A stretch of 64,000 nucleotides of DNA from Providencia alcalifaciens (GCF_915403165.1 NZ_OU659204.1:1488001-1552000), one strand, 5' to 3'; shown: positions 41,420-51,323, numbered from the stretch's first letter. Numbers and translations: made by a program. Notes: generated from the sequence alone by a model not told the origin.

Positions 41420-42159
41420 ACATAACATCTGATATTCAAAGGTTAGAGCCGGGCAATAAAGTTCAGTTGATTGAAGTAGACGGCAGTGAATTTGATGGTC
41501 CAGTTCTTCGATTCCATGCTTACAACCTACCGCACACGCCAGAAGAAATTGACGCCTCTAGGGGTAACATCAAACCTAAACCTATTTGGTGGCAAGGCAA
41601 TGAGTACGGTGCGTGGTCTTATGAAGTCGAAGGGATAGCGAAAAATAGCGATGGAAGTCCTGCTAGGCCTATATTGAGAGTGGCTAACATTGATGGGCTC
41701 ATCTCTTCTCTGTGCTTGCAATTTGATGACATGGCATTAGCAAAAGTCACTATTTATGAAACCTTTGCTCACTATCTTGATGATAAAAATTTCCCAGATG
41801 GAAACCCAGCGGCTAACCCTGAAGAGTGTTTTAAACAAGTTTATTACATTGACCGCAAGACTAGTGAAGTCGCCGGGGAATCTGTTGAATTTGAGCTGTC
41901 CAGCCCATTCGATTTGCAGGGGATAATGATACCCGTTCGCCAGATACACAACCTCTGCTACTGGTGCATGAAAGGTGATTACCGAAGCGGTCGAGGGTGT
42001 AATTATACGGGGAATAAATACTTCGATGAGCGTGGCGAACCTGTCGATGATCCAGCATTAGATAAATGCGGTGGACTCATCGGTGATTGTAAAAAACGCT
42101 TTGGTGAAAATGAACCTTTAGATTTTGGAGGGTTCCCTGCGGCGGGATTAATACGATGA
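41416..42159 (+). CDS. Minor tail protein L-like
   Basis: The 247-residue protein follows M and has the four cysteines of lambda L that bind an iron-sulfur cluster in relatives (CYWCMKGDYRSGRGC and DKCGG near residues 178-216). It is part of the tail-tip ring connecting tube and fibre. Confidence 0.85.
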   Translation: MNITSDIQRLEPGNKVQLIEVDGSEFDGPVLRFHAYNLPHTPEEIDASRGNIKPKPIWWQGNEYGAWSYEVEGIAKNSDGSPARPILRVANIDGLISSLCLQFDDMALAKVTIYETFAHYLDDKNFPDGNPAANPEECFKQVYYIDRKTSEVAGESVEFELSSPFDLQGIMIPVRQIHNLCYWCMKGDYRSGRGCNYTGNKYFDERGEPVDDPALDKCGGLIGDCKKRFGENEPLDFGGFPAAGLIR

Positions 42160-42866
42160 TCACAATAAAATTAACTGAGGCGATATTTCAGCATGTAAAA
42201 GCTGAATATCCCAAAGAGGCGTGTGGCATTATTTGCCAAAAAAGCAGAGTTAAAAAATACTTCCCCTGCCGTAATCTATCCGATAATCCCATTGAACACT
42301 TTGAGCTTTCCCCTGAAGACTATGCCAATGCTGAAGATTGGGGCAATCCTATAGCGATAGTGCATAGTCATTGCGGGGATGGCGTGACGTCTCAGCCGAG
42401 TGAAATTGATAAGTTACAGTGTGATGCGACAGGGTTGTCGTGGGTAATAGCGTCATGGCCAGAAGGTGATATTCGTACTATTCAGCCTCGCGTAGAACGT
42501 GAGTTAGAGGGGCGTCCGTTTGTGTTGGGTCATGCGGATTGCTGGTCGCTCATCATGGATTACTACCGACAAACTCACGGCATAGTGCTGCGTAACTACA
42601 GCGTCGAAAATCACTGGTGGGAAGAGGGCGGAAACCTGTACATGGACAACTGGCAGCAAGAGGGCTTTGTTGAGTTCTCCGGTGACTTGAAAGAAGGTGA
42701 TATGGTCATTATGCAAGTACAGGCGGACGTTCCGAACCATGCGGGGGTGATAGTGAATGGCATGTTACTTCATCACTTGTACGGACAGCTCAGCCGAATA
42801 GTTCCTTACAGTGATTACTGGCGCGATAGAACGGTAAAAATAGTCAGACGCAAGGAGTTGGCATGA
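42156..42866 (+). CDS. Tail-tip peptidase K-like (JAMM and NlpC/P60 domains)
   Basis: The 236-residue protein has a JAMM/Mov34 half with E21, H70-x-H72 and D near 85 (VHSHCGDGVTSQPSEID), and an NlpC/P60 half with catalytic C129 (GHADCWSLIMDYY) and H195 (PNHAGVIV). Lambda K has the same pair. It may cut peptidoglycan or process tail proteins. Overlaps are 4 bases on both sides. Confidence 0.9.
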   Translation: MITIKLTEAIFQHVKAEYPKEACGIICQKSRVKKYFPCRNLSDNPIEHFELSPEDYANAEDWGNPIAIVHSHCGDGVTSQPSEIDKLQCDATGLSWVIASWPEGDIRTIQPRVERELEGRPFVLGHADCWSLIMDYYRQTHGIVLRNYSVENHWWEEGGNLYMDNWQQEGFVEFSGDLKEGDMVIMQVQADVPNHAGVIVNGMLLHHLYGQLSRIVPYSDYWRDRTVKIVRRKELA

Positions 42867-43450
42867 GTTTAAAAACAATACGGCTCTATGGCATTTTGGG
42901 TGCCAAGTTTGGACGTGAGCATAGACTTGCTATCGATTCACCACGCGAAGCAATTAAGGCGCTATCTGTTCTCTATGATGGGTTTGAACAGTTCTTGGCA
43001 AATGCACACCTGAGGGGGCTAGAGTTTGCTGTGTTCAAAGGCAAGCGAAATATTGAAGAAGATGAATTGCATCTTGATACCTGCGAAGAAATTCGCATTG
43101 CTCCTGTAATCAAAGGTAGTAAGCGTGGTGGTTTCTTCCAGACTATTTTAGGTGTGGCACTAATTGGTGTTGCCATGTTTGCGCCGTGGGGAGCTGCACT
43201 GTGGGCCAGCGACATGATTGGTGCGATTGGTGCCGCAGTGGCATTGGGTGGTGTTGTCCAAATGCTATCCCCTCAACCAAAAGGCCTGTCAATGCGACAA
43301 GATGCGGACAATAAGCCATCCTATGCTTTTGGCGGATCAGTGAACACAACAGCACAGGGTAATCCGGTACCGCTTTTGTATGGGCTAGACCGACGTGAGG
43401 TCGGTGGGGCGATTATCTCTGCGGGGATATATACCGAAGACCAAAAATAG
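42863..43450 (+). CDS. Tail assembly protein I-like
   Basis: 195 residues, with an N-terminal ubiquitin-like part (KTIRLYGILGAKFGREHRLAIDSPREAIKAL), a central membrane-like glycine/alanine stretch (GVALIGVAMFAPWGAALWASDMIGAIGAAVALGGVV) and a C-terminal SFGGS-type ending (YAFGGSVNTTAQGNPVPLLYG). These are the marks of lambda I. It acts in tail-tip assembly. Confidence 0.85.
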   Translation: MSLKTIRLYGILGAKFGREHRLAIDSPREAIKALSVLYDGFEQFLANAHLRGLEFAVFKGKRNIEEDELHLDTCEEIRIAPVIKGSKRGGFFQTILGVALIGVAMFAPWGAALWASDMIGAIGAAVALGGVVQMLSPQPKGLSMRQDADNKPSYAFGGSVNTTAQGNPVPLLYGLDRREVGGAIISAGIYTEDQK

Positions 43451-43471
43451 CGAGATAAACAGAACAATATT

Positions 43472-43496
43472 AGCGGCTTAAATGCCGCTTTTTTTA
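43472..43496 (+). terminator. Internal hairpin before the J gene
   Basis: Stem AGCGGC/GCCGCT (43472-43477, 43484-43489) with eight Ts, 10 bases before the J start codon. Confidence 0.75.
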
Positions 43497-43506
43497 TGGG
43501 TGAAAT

Positions 43507-46500
43507 ATGGAAACGATATACGGTGCCAAAGGTGGCGGTGGTGGCGGTCATACGCCCGTCGAATCAAAAGACAGCTTACTCTCCGAATCTACCGCAAAAA
43601 TTCTGTTAGCGGTCTCTGAAGGTGAAATTGCAGGCGGGCTGGATGATACTCGTATTTTCCTCGACGATACACCGATAGGCAACTCAGACGGTACCAAAAA
43701 CTTCGAAGGCGTGACGTGGGAGTTTAGACCGGGCAGCGAGCAGCAAGAATATATTCAGGGTATTCCCTCTGTCGATAATGATATTTCTGTCGGCATGGAG
43801 CTGAAAGACGACCAACCGTATGTCAGAATGATTAACAATACTCAGCTATCCGCCGTTCGTGTTCGCTTGTCGGTACCGCAATTAATGCGGCAGCATGATA
43901 ATGGGGACACGACAGGCTACCTCATTGATTACGCTATTGATTTATCGACGGATGGAACAGGATATAAAGAACTCGTTAAGTCAGCGTTTGATGGAAAAAC
44001 AACAAGCGAATACCAACGCACCCATCGCGTTGATTTACCCAAAGCCACCACTGGTTGGCAATTGCGTATTCGTCGGCTTACGAAGAATCAGAACACTGCT
44101 CGCATCGCTGATAAAGTCACGATTGCGGCTCTAACTGAGGTGATTGATGCAAAGTTGCGTTACCCAAACACAGCACTTCTCTTTATCACATTCAATGCAC
44201 GCCAATTTAATAATCGCATCCCTAAAATCAGTGTTCGTCCGAAAGGTGGATTACTGATTAAAGTACCTAATAACTATGATCCGGTTAATCGAACTTACTC
44301 AGGTGTATGGGATGGCACCTTTAAGCTGGCCGCAACCAATAATCCAGCGTGGGTGTTCTATGATTTAGTGCTCAATAATCGCTATGGTTGCGGTGACCGG
44401 ATCAAGGCTTCTCAGATTGAAAAGTGGGACTTGTATAAGATTGCACAATATTGTGATGAACTAGTGCCGGATGGGCGCGGTGGTGACGGTAAAGAGCCTC
44501 GTTTCTTGTGTGATGTGTATATCCAATCGCAAGAGTCAGCCTACACCGTACTGCGTGACATTGCGGCGATATTCCGCGGTATGACGTTTTGGGCTGATAA
44601 TAAAGTGAATGCAGTTGCAGACATGCCATCCAGTATCTTCCGTACGTTCACCAATGCCAATATTGTCGGCGGTAAACCATCATATTCAGGTGGCAGTATC
44701 CAGAATCGCTATACGCAAGCACTGGTATCTTTTACTGATACAGATAATCACAGTAATGATGATGTTGAAGCGGTTGCTGACCTAAAGCTTCAGCGTCGTT
44801 ATGGTGTACGCAAAACTGAGTTATCCGCGATTGGCTGCACCCGTAGAAGTGAAGCAAATCGTCGCGGACGTTGGGCATTACTCACAAATGCGAATGACCG
44901 CATGATCACCTTTGCTACAGGACTAGAAGGGGCTATTCCTTCTCCTGGTCATATTATCGCGGTAGCCGATTCAAATTTGGCTGGGCGTGATACCGGTGGG
45001 CGTATCTCTTCTGCGAATGGGAGAAATATTACCCTCGATAGAGTCACCTCAATTAAAGCGGGTGACCGCCTGATCATCAACTTGCCTGATGGGAAGTCAG
45101 AGGGGCGAACCGTTACTTCGGTAAACAAAAAAGTGGTCACGGTTTCCGTTGAGTATTCGCAAGTACCGCAAAAAGAGGCTGTATGGGTCGTTGATTCGGA
45201 TGATTTAGCCGTCCAACTATATCGAGTGATTAATATCAGCGACAACGGCGATAACACTTACACTATCAGTGGTGCCATTCATAACCCTGACAATTATGAA
45301 CACATTGACTCCGGCGCACGAATTGATGAGCGTCCTATTACCGTTATTCCTCCAAGTGTTCAGTCAGCGCCAATAAATGTGAAAATTTCTTCTTACTCAA
45401 GGATTGATCAAGGCATAGCATTTTCAACATTAAGTGTCAGTTGGGAAGCGCCTGTGAGTGCTATTGCGTATGAGGCACAGTGGCGTCGTGATAACAGTAA
45501 CTGGGTCAATGTACCTAGAACTTCATCACTGGGATTTGATGTTGACGGGATTTACTCTGGACGATATCAAGTGCGTGTTAGGGCGATTAATGCGTCTGAA
45601 ATTTCCAGTATTTGGGCAAATGCGCCAGAAACCACATTAACAGGAAAGGTAGGAAACCCACCGAAGCCAGTAAACTTTAGGGCCTCACCACTTGTGCTCG
45701 GTATTAAGCTTGATTGGGGATTGGGTGATAACACGGGTGATACGTTAAAAACAGAGATTCAGTACAGTAAAACCAATGATGGCAATGGGCTCATGTTGCT
45801 TGCAGATGTTCCTTACCCATCGCGTTCTCATGAGTTAGCGGGTTTAGCTGCGGGCATTGCTTTTTACTTCAGGGCGAGGCTGGTGGATAAATCAGGCAAT
45901 GAATCGGAATGGACTTCATTTGTTCGCGGGGAGTCTGAGTTTGACGTTGACACTATCATGCCTGTGCTGGACGAACATTTCATGTCATCTGAGGCGGGGA
46001 AGCAATTAGATAAAAAGCTCGAATGGTTAAATGAAGCCGCATTAATTAATAGTGCAGCGACCTATGAACTTCAAGAGAGTTTACTTACTCTTCATGGCGA
46101 TTCTAGAGCCGAAGTTAAAGAATTGAAGCGTGTCTATGCAGACAGTGAGAAAGCGTGGGCAGAGAAGTACACGACTGTTACTGCTTCAATTAACGGGGTT
46201 CAATCTGAAATCAAGAGATTAGACCAAGCGATTTCTACGTTAGATAGTGCATTTTCTCAATCAATCACCGAAGTTACAGCATCAATTAATCAAGTTGACA
46301 AATCACTGGGAGAAACAAATAAATCGGTTTCTGCCATTGAAGCGGGTGTAGTCAAACAAGATAAAGCGATTGCTGAATTAAATAAGTCATTCGCTGAGTC
46401 TCAAGCCCAAGTGCAAGTGAAGTTTAAAGACCAGGAAGCGTTAATCAATACCAAGATGCAAGCTGAGTTCGAACAGGGAGCAGGCTATGCGATGCACAGT

Positions 46501-47388
46501 ACGAATATCACTATTGTTGTTGATGGTAAAAAATACAATGCCGCAGGTATGGTGATTAGTGCTGAATTAAAGGCGGGTAAGGTCGAGTCATTCATCGGTT
46601 TCAATGCGAATAATTTTGCTTTCTACAATCCTACGAGTGGAAAGATGGAGATATTCATGTATATGAAAAATGGACAACTTTTTGTTAAAGAAGCCTTTAT
46701 CGCAGACGCATCAATAGACACTGCAAAAATCAAGGATGGTTCCATCACAAACGCAAAAATCGGCAACATTATTCAGTCCAATGATTACGAGGCTGGCAAG
46801 AAAGGCTGGAAAATATCTAAAGGTGGTGATACTGAGTTCAATAATGCCATTTTCAGAGGGAAAATTGACGGTGCTGATGGGGACTTTAAAGGTACTGTGT
46901 ATGTTGAGAATTTGAAAGGAAACATCGTATCTGTGACAAGGGATATCTATATAAATAAGAGCTGGCAAGGTTCAGGTGTTGTCGAGTTGTTTAAAGTTAA
47001 ACGTCGAACTAAATCGTGTTATGTATGGGTGCAGGGGGCGTTAAATCCGACAGAGAAAATCCCGTCATACATGGGAGTTGAGACCCCAAATAGGGCTGCG
47101 CTGGCTTATCGTGCTCCGGGGTTTTCAACTAATGGAGGTGGTGAGAAAGGGTTTTGCACAGTCTATGTTGATGGTGCAAGTCCAACCAATGCATTCTCTT
47201 ATGGGCTTTCAAATGGAGATAATATGAGTGATTTTTACGCGGTAAATGAGTTTGTTGTCGAAGTACCTGCCGGAGAAGGAACATCGAGTATTGGAATAAG
47301 CATTCCACACAAAGGCGGAGAAGTGACTCGTTTTGTTATGCGGGCCCGAGTAATTGTGTTCCCTTATACAGATGAAGTTATTGTGTAG
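43507..47388 (+). CDS. Tail-tip host-specificity protein J
   Basis: 1293 residues. The N-terminal 600 residues are conserved J-type (GAKGGGGGGHTPVESKDSLLSESTAKILLAVSEGEIAGGL). Fibronectin-like repeats come near 620-790, then coiled coils (820-960) and a DUF1983-like and receptor-binding C-terminus of about 300 residues. It forms the central fibre hub that recognises the outer-membrane receptor. No damage is visible; the variable end should decide host range. Confidence 0.9.
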   Translation: METIYGAKGGGGGGHTPVESKDSLLSESTAKILLAVSEGEIAGGLDDTRIFLDDTPIGNSDGTKNFEGVTWEFRPGSEQQEYIQGIPSVDNDISVGMELKDDQPYVRMINNTQLSAVRVRLSVPQLMRQHDNGDTTGYLIDYAIDLSTDGTGYKELVKSAFDGKTTSEYQRTHRVDLPKATTGWQLRIRRLTKNQNTARIADKVTIAALTEVIDAKLRYPNTALLFITFNARQFNNRIPKISVRPKGGLLIKVPNNYDPVNRTYSGVWDGTFKLAATNNPAWVFYDLVLNNRYGCGDRIKASQIEKWDLYKIAQYCDELVPDGRGGDGKEPRFLCDVYIQSQESAYTVLRDIAAIFRGMTFWADNKVNAVADMPSSIFRTFTNANIVGGKPSYSGGSIQNRYTQALVSFTDTDNHSNDDVEAVADLKLQRRYGVRKTELSAIGCTRRSEANRRGRWALLTNANDRMITFATGLEGAIPSPGHIIAVADSNLAGRDTGGRISSANGRNITLDRVTSIKAGDRLIINLPDGKSEGRTVTSVNKKVVTVSVEYSQVPQKEAVWVVDSDDLAVQLYRVINISDNGDNTYTISGAIHNPDNYEHIDSGARIDERPITVIPPSVQSAPINVKISSYSRIDQGIAFSTLSVSWEAPVSAIAYEAQWRRDNSNWVNVPRTSSLGFDVDGIYSGRYQVRVRAINASEISSIWANAPETTLTGKVGNPPKPVNFRASPLVLGIKLDWGLGDNTGDTLKTEIQYSKTNDGNGLMLLADVPYPSRSHELAGLAAGIAFYFRARLVDKSGNESEWTSFVRGESEFDVDTIMPVLDEHFMSSEAGKQLDKKLEWLNEAALINSAATYELQESLLTLHGDSRAEVKELKRVYADSEKAWAEKYTTVTASINGVQSEIKRLDQAISTLDSAFSQSITEVTASINQVDKSLGETNKSVSAIEAGVVKQDKAIAELNKSFAESQAQVQVKFKDQEALINTKMQAEFEQGAGYAMHSTNITIVVDGKKYNAAGMVISAELKAGKVESFIGFNANNFAFYNPTSGKMEIFMYMKNGQLFVKEAFIADASIDTAKIKDGSITNAKIGNIIQSNDYEAGKKGWKISKGGDTEFNNAIFRGKIDGADGDFKGTVYVENLKGNIVSVTRDIYINKSWQGSGVVELFKVKRRTKSCYVWVQGALNPTEKIPSYMGVETPNRAALAYRAPGFSTNGGGEKGFCTVYVDGASPTNAFSYGLSNGDNMSDFYAVNEFVVEVPAGEGTSSIGISIPHKGGEVTRFVMRARVIVFPYTDEVIV

Positions 47389-47416
47389 TGATGCATAGTA
47401 AGATTAATACAACAAG

Positions 47417-47437
47417 CCGCTTAATTGCGGTTTTTTT
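47417..47437 (+). terminator. Internal hairpin before the tail fibre gene
   Basis: Stem CCGC/GCGG (47417-47420, 47427-47430) with seven Ts. Weak stem, so probably a partial terminator. Confidence 0.55.
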
Positions 47438-47461
47438 GCGTCCAAATTTTGGAGTTAAAAA

Positions 47462-49330
47462 ATGATTTATCAAACAGGCACAATCGCAACTACAGCAGGA
47501 CAAACAAAAATAAAAGGCACAGGAACGCGCTGGAAAGATAATTTGGCCGGCGTCTCTGAAGGTTGCCCAATCTCAATCTTTATCAATAATGCTGTGCATA
47601 TGAACACCGTGTTATCCGTGAATTCAGATACAGAGATTAATCTTACCTATCCGGTATCTGTAACAGCTTCAGCGGCCAAGTATCAGATTGCCACATTCGT
47701 TCTGGACAGCATGAGTGACGGCGTTCGCAAGATGCTTGCGAATCAGCAGTATATCCAGTATTTCCTCCGCAACATGGATACGTGGATGACGCAGGATGGC
47801 ATTGTTGAAATCAAAACTCCAACCGGGGAAACAGTAAAGCTAGAAAGTATCATTGCGCTGAAAAAACTGATTGATGGAAAAATGGCAGTGGGAGCTAATG
47901 GATTAGGAGCAAGTCCATCAGGTAACACTCAACCAGTAACTTACAAAGATGCCGACAAACTAGAGGCTAATGGATTCTATGCGGCATCTGGTGGCGACGC
48001 CATAAACTTTGCCCAGCTATACTCAGCTATTTTAGTTATGACAAGGCAAGGCGGTTCAGATAATTCAGGAATGGTAGACCAACTTCAACTTGGTAACGGA
48101 AGACTATACGGTCGTAGCCGAACTGGCATGAGGTGGTCTGGTTGGATGTCGCCAATTTATCCAGGTGACTATGGGATTGGTTTGAGTCCAAGTGAAGCAA
48201 CTAATATACCTTTTCTTGATAACGTCAACAGGACGGATTTAAGATCGGGGCGCTATCGTATAGGTCCAACTACATCTGGAACATTTCCACCGAATAGCGC
48301 AGGGTACGGCGGTGTCCTATATCACGATACCTATGGCATCCATCAAGCAACCGGTAGAGTCTATTGTACTCAGATGCTACTCAGATATTCTGATAAGGAC
48401 GATCAAATCGCTAGAAGGTCTTTTGACCCGATTGCTAATAGCTGGACTCAATGGAAAGAGATTCAAAGGGTTGGTGATTTCGGATGGGGCGGCAGAGGTG
48501 AAGGCGTCGCCCAAAACTGGACTGATGCAAGTATAGTTGAGCACTTTAGAGCCAACGCGTCTACTATATGGCGAACAGAAGCTGTTAACAACTGGGCTTA
48601 CAGATACGCGCCAAATCTAATGTTCAAGACTGGGGACACGTTTGCAAGTATTTCTATCGATATATATTCAGGTAAAGTGAAAACAGCTGCGGGCATAACC
48701 GCAAACACAGCAACCTATAAATCTAATACTCTATGGGGCTCCTCTAACACTACAGTAGATAGTGCCGGTAACATTAAATCAGCGTCCCCGGTTGTTAAGC
48801 TGTTTAATGATAAAGCTGAGAACAATGACGAATCCGAAGGTGTCACTCTCGAAAAACTTGGTACCGGGCTTTATAAACTCAAAGGTACTCTCGGTATGAA
48901 CTCTGATGCGAGTTGGGGGGGCTATAATGGAGGTATTGTCATTCCAAAAGGAATCAATGGATTGGAACTAGTCTGGGCTGATTACAAAGTTCTTGCCGAC
49001 GGTGACATTCTCATTGAGACACACTACCGCAAACACACTGATTTACCGCCACCGATTCTACTCAAACGCCTGACTACATACCCTGAATTCATGGACGAAA
49101 ACGGCGATGAACTCGAAAGCTACGCTCCGTGCGATATCCCAACGGGCCACTGGATTGATGTTCGTGTAAATATGCCGAGTGATTCCATCTACAATCAGAG
49201 GCTAGCTGAAGCAGAGCGATTAGCGAAAATTGAAGCTGAACGGGTGGCGCGAGAAGAGGCTAAAAAAGCTGCGTGTGGGGAAGCTGAGAGTGAAAAGCAA
49301 GATATCTGTGAGAATGACACCTTGCTGTAA
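47462..49330 (+). CDS. Side tail fibre protein, 622 residues
   Basis: The N-terminal 150 residues look like a tail attachment part (YQTGTIATTAGQTKIKGTGTRWKDN). Central knob-like repeats follow (LYGRSRTGMRWSGWMSP, then ARRSFDPIANSWTQWKEIQ), as in pyocin and fibre knobs, and the C-terminus has a possible sugar-binding part. The last 45 residues are an unusual charged helix with RLAEAERLAKIEAERVAREEAKKAACGE. The start follows GGAG. It is the last late gene. Confidence 0.8.
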   Translation: MIYQTGTIATTAGQTKIKGTGTRWKDNLAGVSEGCPISIFINNAVHMNTVLSVNSDTEINLTYPVSVTASAAKYQIATFVLDSMSDGVRKMLANQQYIQYFLRNMDTWMTQDGIVEIKTPTGETVKLESIIALKKLIDGKMAVGANGLGASPSGNTQPVTYKDADKLEANGFYAASGGDAINFAQLYSAILVMTRQGGSDNSGMVDQLQLGNGRLYGRSRTGMRWSGWMSPIYPGDYGIGLSPSEATNIPFLDNVNRTDLRSGRYRIGPTTSGTFPPNSAGYGGVLYHDTYGIHQATGRVYCTQMLLRYSDKDDQIARRSFDPIANSWTQWKEIQRVGDFGWGGRGEGVAQNWTDASIVEHFRANASTIWRTEAVNNWAYRYAPNLMFKTGDTFASISIDIYSGKVKTAAGITANTATYKSNTLWGSSNTTVDSAGNIKSASPVVKLFNDKAENNDESEGVTLEKLGTGLYKLKGTLGMNSDASWGGYNGGIVIPKGINGLELVWADYKVLADGDILIETHYRKHTDLPPPILLKRLTTYPEFMDENGDELESYAPCDIPTGHWIDVRVNMPSDSIYNQRLAEAERLAKIEAERVAREEAKKAACGEAESEKQDICENDTLL

Positions 49331-49334
49331 TGCT

Positions 49335-49550
49335 CTACTTACGCTCATATACTTCCAACGCTTCACATACATCAATACCAAGTATCTCGGCAATAACCAT
49401 CAAGTCATCTACATAGACTAAATCATCCCCGTTTTCGATGCGAATATACCCAGCTTCTGAGATTGTTAAGTTTTTAACAATTTCCGATGTTGAGATATTT
49501 TTCTCTATGCGTTTTTGCTTGATGAAGTTGCCGAGATTTTTATTTTTCAT
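49335..49550 (-). CDS. Small XRE helix-turn-helix regulator, 71 residues
   Basis: The ATG at 49550 gives MKNKNLGNFIKQKRIEKNISTSEIVKNLTISEAGYIRIENGDD, a single XRE domain. The longer frame to 49589 would add a hydrophobic unrelated start. The ribosome site is weak. It faces the fibre gene at the right end of the prophage; its targets are unknown. Confidence 0.7.
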   Translation of the reverse strand: MKNKNLGNFIKQKRIEKNISTSEIVKNLTISEAGYIRIENGDDLVYVDDLMVIAEILGIDVCEALEVYERK

Positions 49551-49667
49551 TGAGAGTTGCCGGGGAATGATTTTGAGGAAGTATAGCATGGAGGGGAAAT
49601 CACTGTGTCGAAATTGTGATTTGAGGATGAGGGAATTTATCTAATGGGGCATATTTGGGGCAAAAAA

Positions 49668-49719
49668 TTACCGCAAATGAACTCGAACTATCTAACAGTT
49701 CTAAATCAGCTTGCGGTAA
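49668..49719. repeat. Inverted repeat near the right prophage end
   Basis: TTACCGCAA (49668-49676) is found inverted at 49711-49719 with a 34-base spacer. It lies after the last phage gene, in the stretch where attR is expected, preceded by GGGGCATATTTGGGGC. I cannot prove the att core because the left end is outside the window. Confidence 0.4.
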
Positions 49720-49833
49720 TTGTCTGTATTTTCACGTTGTAGCACGAATATGCTAGCTTACTTATTTGTATGCCGTCATATTATGTCAATGCCGGTGTGA
49801 TTATTATTCTCTAATACTCAAGTATTGATACGA

Positions 49834-49858
49834 AACGCAGGCAATGCCTGCGTTTTTT
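49834..49858 (+). terminator. Terminator near the prophage-host border
   Basis: A 9-bp stem (AACGCAGGC/GCCTGCGTT, loop AAT) with six Ts. No protein gene is seen immediately upstream on this strand, so it may belong to a host transcript split by the prophage. Confidence 0.8.
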
Positions 49859-50018
49859 ATTTGCTTTAAAATTGTGAAATATGCATCAAAAAATAAGTTA
49901 ATCTATTACTGTTTTATTTTAACATTTTAAATATAACCATTTCTTACTCAATATAGGGTAAATAGGTCATATGCTAAATCAGCATTTATCTTATGAACTC
50001 AATGATAGTGAGTGTGTT

Positions 50019-50432
50019 ATGAGTAATGATATTAATGAAATTCACGAGAATAATATTGTTAATAGAATAGAATATGAAAGTGTGATTAAGAAAGGTACGT
50101 TTTTTATATTAAATAGTAGTGGTGAAACCATTAATTCTATTGTTGTAAGTTATTATTCAGGGTTGAAAGGAAATAAAACGACACAACGAATTGATAAGCT
50201 AGAACATTTAGAAATGGCTACTTCTGGATGCGAATTCACATACACTGTAATGGCATGGAGTCATACGGACTATTGGGATATTGATTTCAAAATATCAACA
50301 GGGAAAATCATATCTTTTAGGAAGAAGGCCTGTAATATCCGGCATTGGGATAATGGAATTGTGATTATTAATATAGTTAAAGATTTTAAATTATATATAA
50401 AATTTTCGAATTCAGGTGGTTGCCATAGTTAA
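50019..50432 (+). CDS. Paralogous protein A of an AT-rich locus, 137 residues
   Basis: The ATG at 50019 is chosen over that at 49971 because it gives exactly the same length as the following paralogue and a similar start (MSND versus MDNV). Shared features are SHTDYWDIDF near residue 80 and a C-terminal FSNSGGC. It is beta-rich and lacks a signal peptide. I do not recognise the family. The locus is clearly more AT-rich than the host genes around it, suggesting recent transfer. Confidence 0.65.
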   Translation: MSNDINEIHENNIVNRIEYESVIKKGTFFILNSSGETINSIVVSYYSGLKGNKTTQRIDKLEHLEMATSGCEFTYTVMAWSHTDYWDIDFKISTGKIISFRKKACNIRHWDNGIVIINIVKDFKLYIKFSNSGGCHS

Positions 50433-50456
50433 TTTTTCAATAAAGATTGGAGACAA

Positions 50457-50870
50457 ATGGATAACGTAATAGAAAAAGCAATTTCAACTAACCATACTGG
50501 TTATTTCTATGTGATGAATTGTTCTTTACAAGAGCTAAAATCTGTTAGTGTCACACATTCTACAGATTACTCCCATAGTATGCTCCATATTACTGCTGAT
50601 TACAGTAACCTACAAAATATGAATACAACTAAATTAGGACATTCATTTCCATATGAAACGGGTTTTTTATCCCACTTTGATTACTGGACTGTTGAGATAG
50701 AAACTGCATCTGGGTACAAATATAAAACTAATGACTATTTTCTTTGTAACCTAAGTTATGACGATGATGGTTTTGTGTATATGGCTATTCTTCCTGATTT
50801 ATCAGTTCATACTATTTTTTCTTATTCAACAGGGTGTGTGAATCATTTAATAAACAATTTTTCTAAATAG
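50457..50870 (+). CDS. Paralogous protein B of the AT-rich locus, 137 residues
   Basis: The start follows GGAG. It aligns by eye with protein A: GYFYVMN matches GTFFILN, SHFDYWTVEIETASG matches SHTDYWDIDFKISTG, and FSYSTGC matches FSNSGGC. The pair therefore arose by tandem duplication. No signal peptide is present. Function unknown; with the secreted third protein, a toxin-like or contact-related role is possible but unproved. Confidence 0.65.
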   Translation: MDNVIEKAISTNHTGYFYVMNCSLQELKSVSVTHSTDYSHSMLHITADYSNLQNMNTTKLGHSFPYETGFLSHFDYWTVEIETASGYKYKTNDYFLCNLSYDDDGFVYMAILPDLSVHTIFSYSTGCVNHLINNFSK

Positions 50871-50880
50871 GATTTATGTA

Positions 50881-51240
50881 ATGAATAAAAAAATAATTTT
50901 ATTAAATTGTGTATTATTCTCAAGTTTTTCGATGGCAAATCAAATTAATATAAATAGGGCATTTGCAGATAATTGTAATACTTATATCAATAAAGAGAAA
51001 AGAATTTCTACTATCACATTAGGTGAGCAGGATGTGAATAATAAAAGGGCTTTTTTCACAATAACTTTGCGTGATGGTGATTCAGATACAAAGGAAATAT
51101 CTATATTGGAATCGGTTGGAAATGATTATGGTAGAGCAATGTTCCAGCTTATGAATACTGCATATCTATCAAATTCAAATATTAAAATAACACGTTGTGA
51201 GCTCAATAAAATTGCGGGTGCTTCAATAGCCTATAAATAA
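50881..51240 (+). CDS. Secreted protein of the AT-rich locus, 119 residues
   Basis: A signal peptide (MNKKIILLNCVLFSSFSMA, cut near SMA-N) leads a mature part of about 100 residues with two cysteines (DNC and RCE) that could form one disulfide. The segment YGRAMFQLMNTAYLSNSNIKITRCE recalls the helix-strand end of small B subunits of AB5-type toxins, a weak resemblance seen by eye. It lies 10 bases after protein B, in the same operon, followed by a terminator. Confidence 0.65.
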   Translation: MNKKIILLNCVLFSSFSMANQININRAFADNCNTYINKEKRISTITLGEQDVNNKRAFFTITLRDGDSDTKEISILESVGNDYGRAMFQLMNTAYLSNSNIKITRCELNKIAGASIAYK

Positions 51241-51263
51241 AGAAATACGTTTTTTGACAGCTA

Positions 51264-51289
51264 GAGGGTACTTAATACCCTCATTTTTA
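51264..51289 (+). terminator. Terminator of the AT-rich three-gene operon
   Basis: Stem GAGGGTA/TACCCTC (51264-51270, 51276-51282), then A and five Ts. Confidence 0.8.
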
Positions 51290-51323
51290 TAAGCCGCTTA
51301 GATGTTTCTGATTAAGAATATGT

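Noticed and set aside
49600..49760. A definite attR site
   Set aside because: Position is plausible, but without the left end or a known target gene the core cannot be shown; only the inverted repeat is listed.
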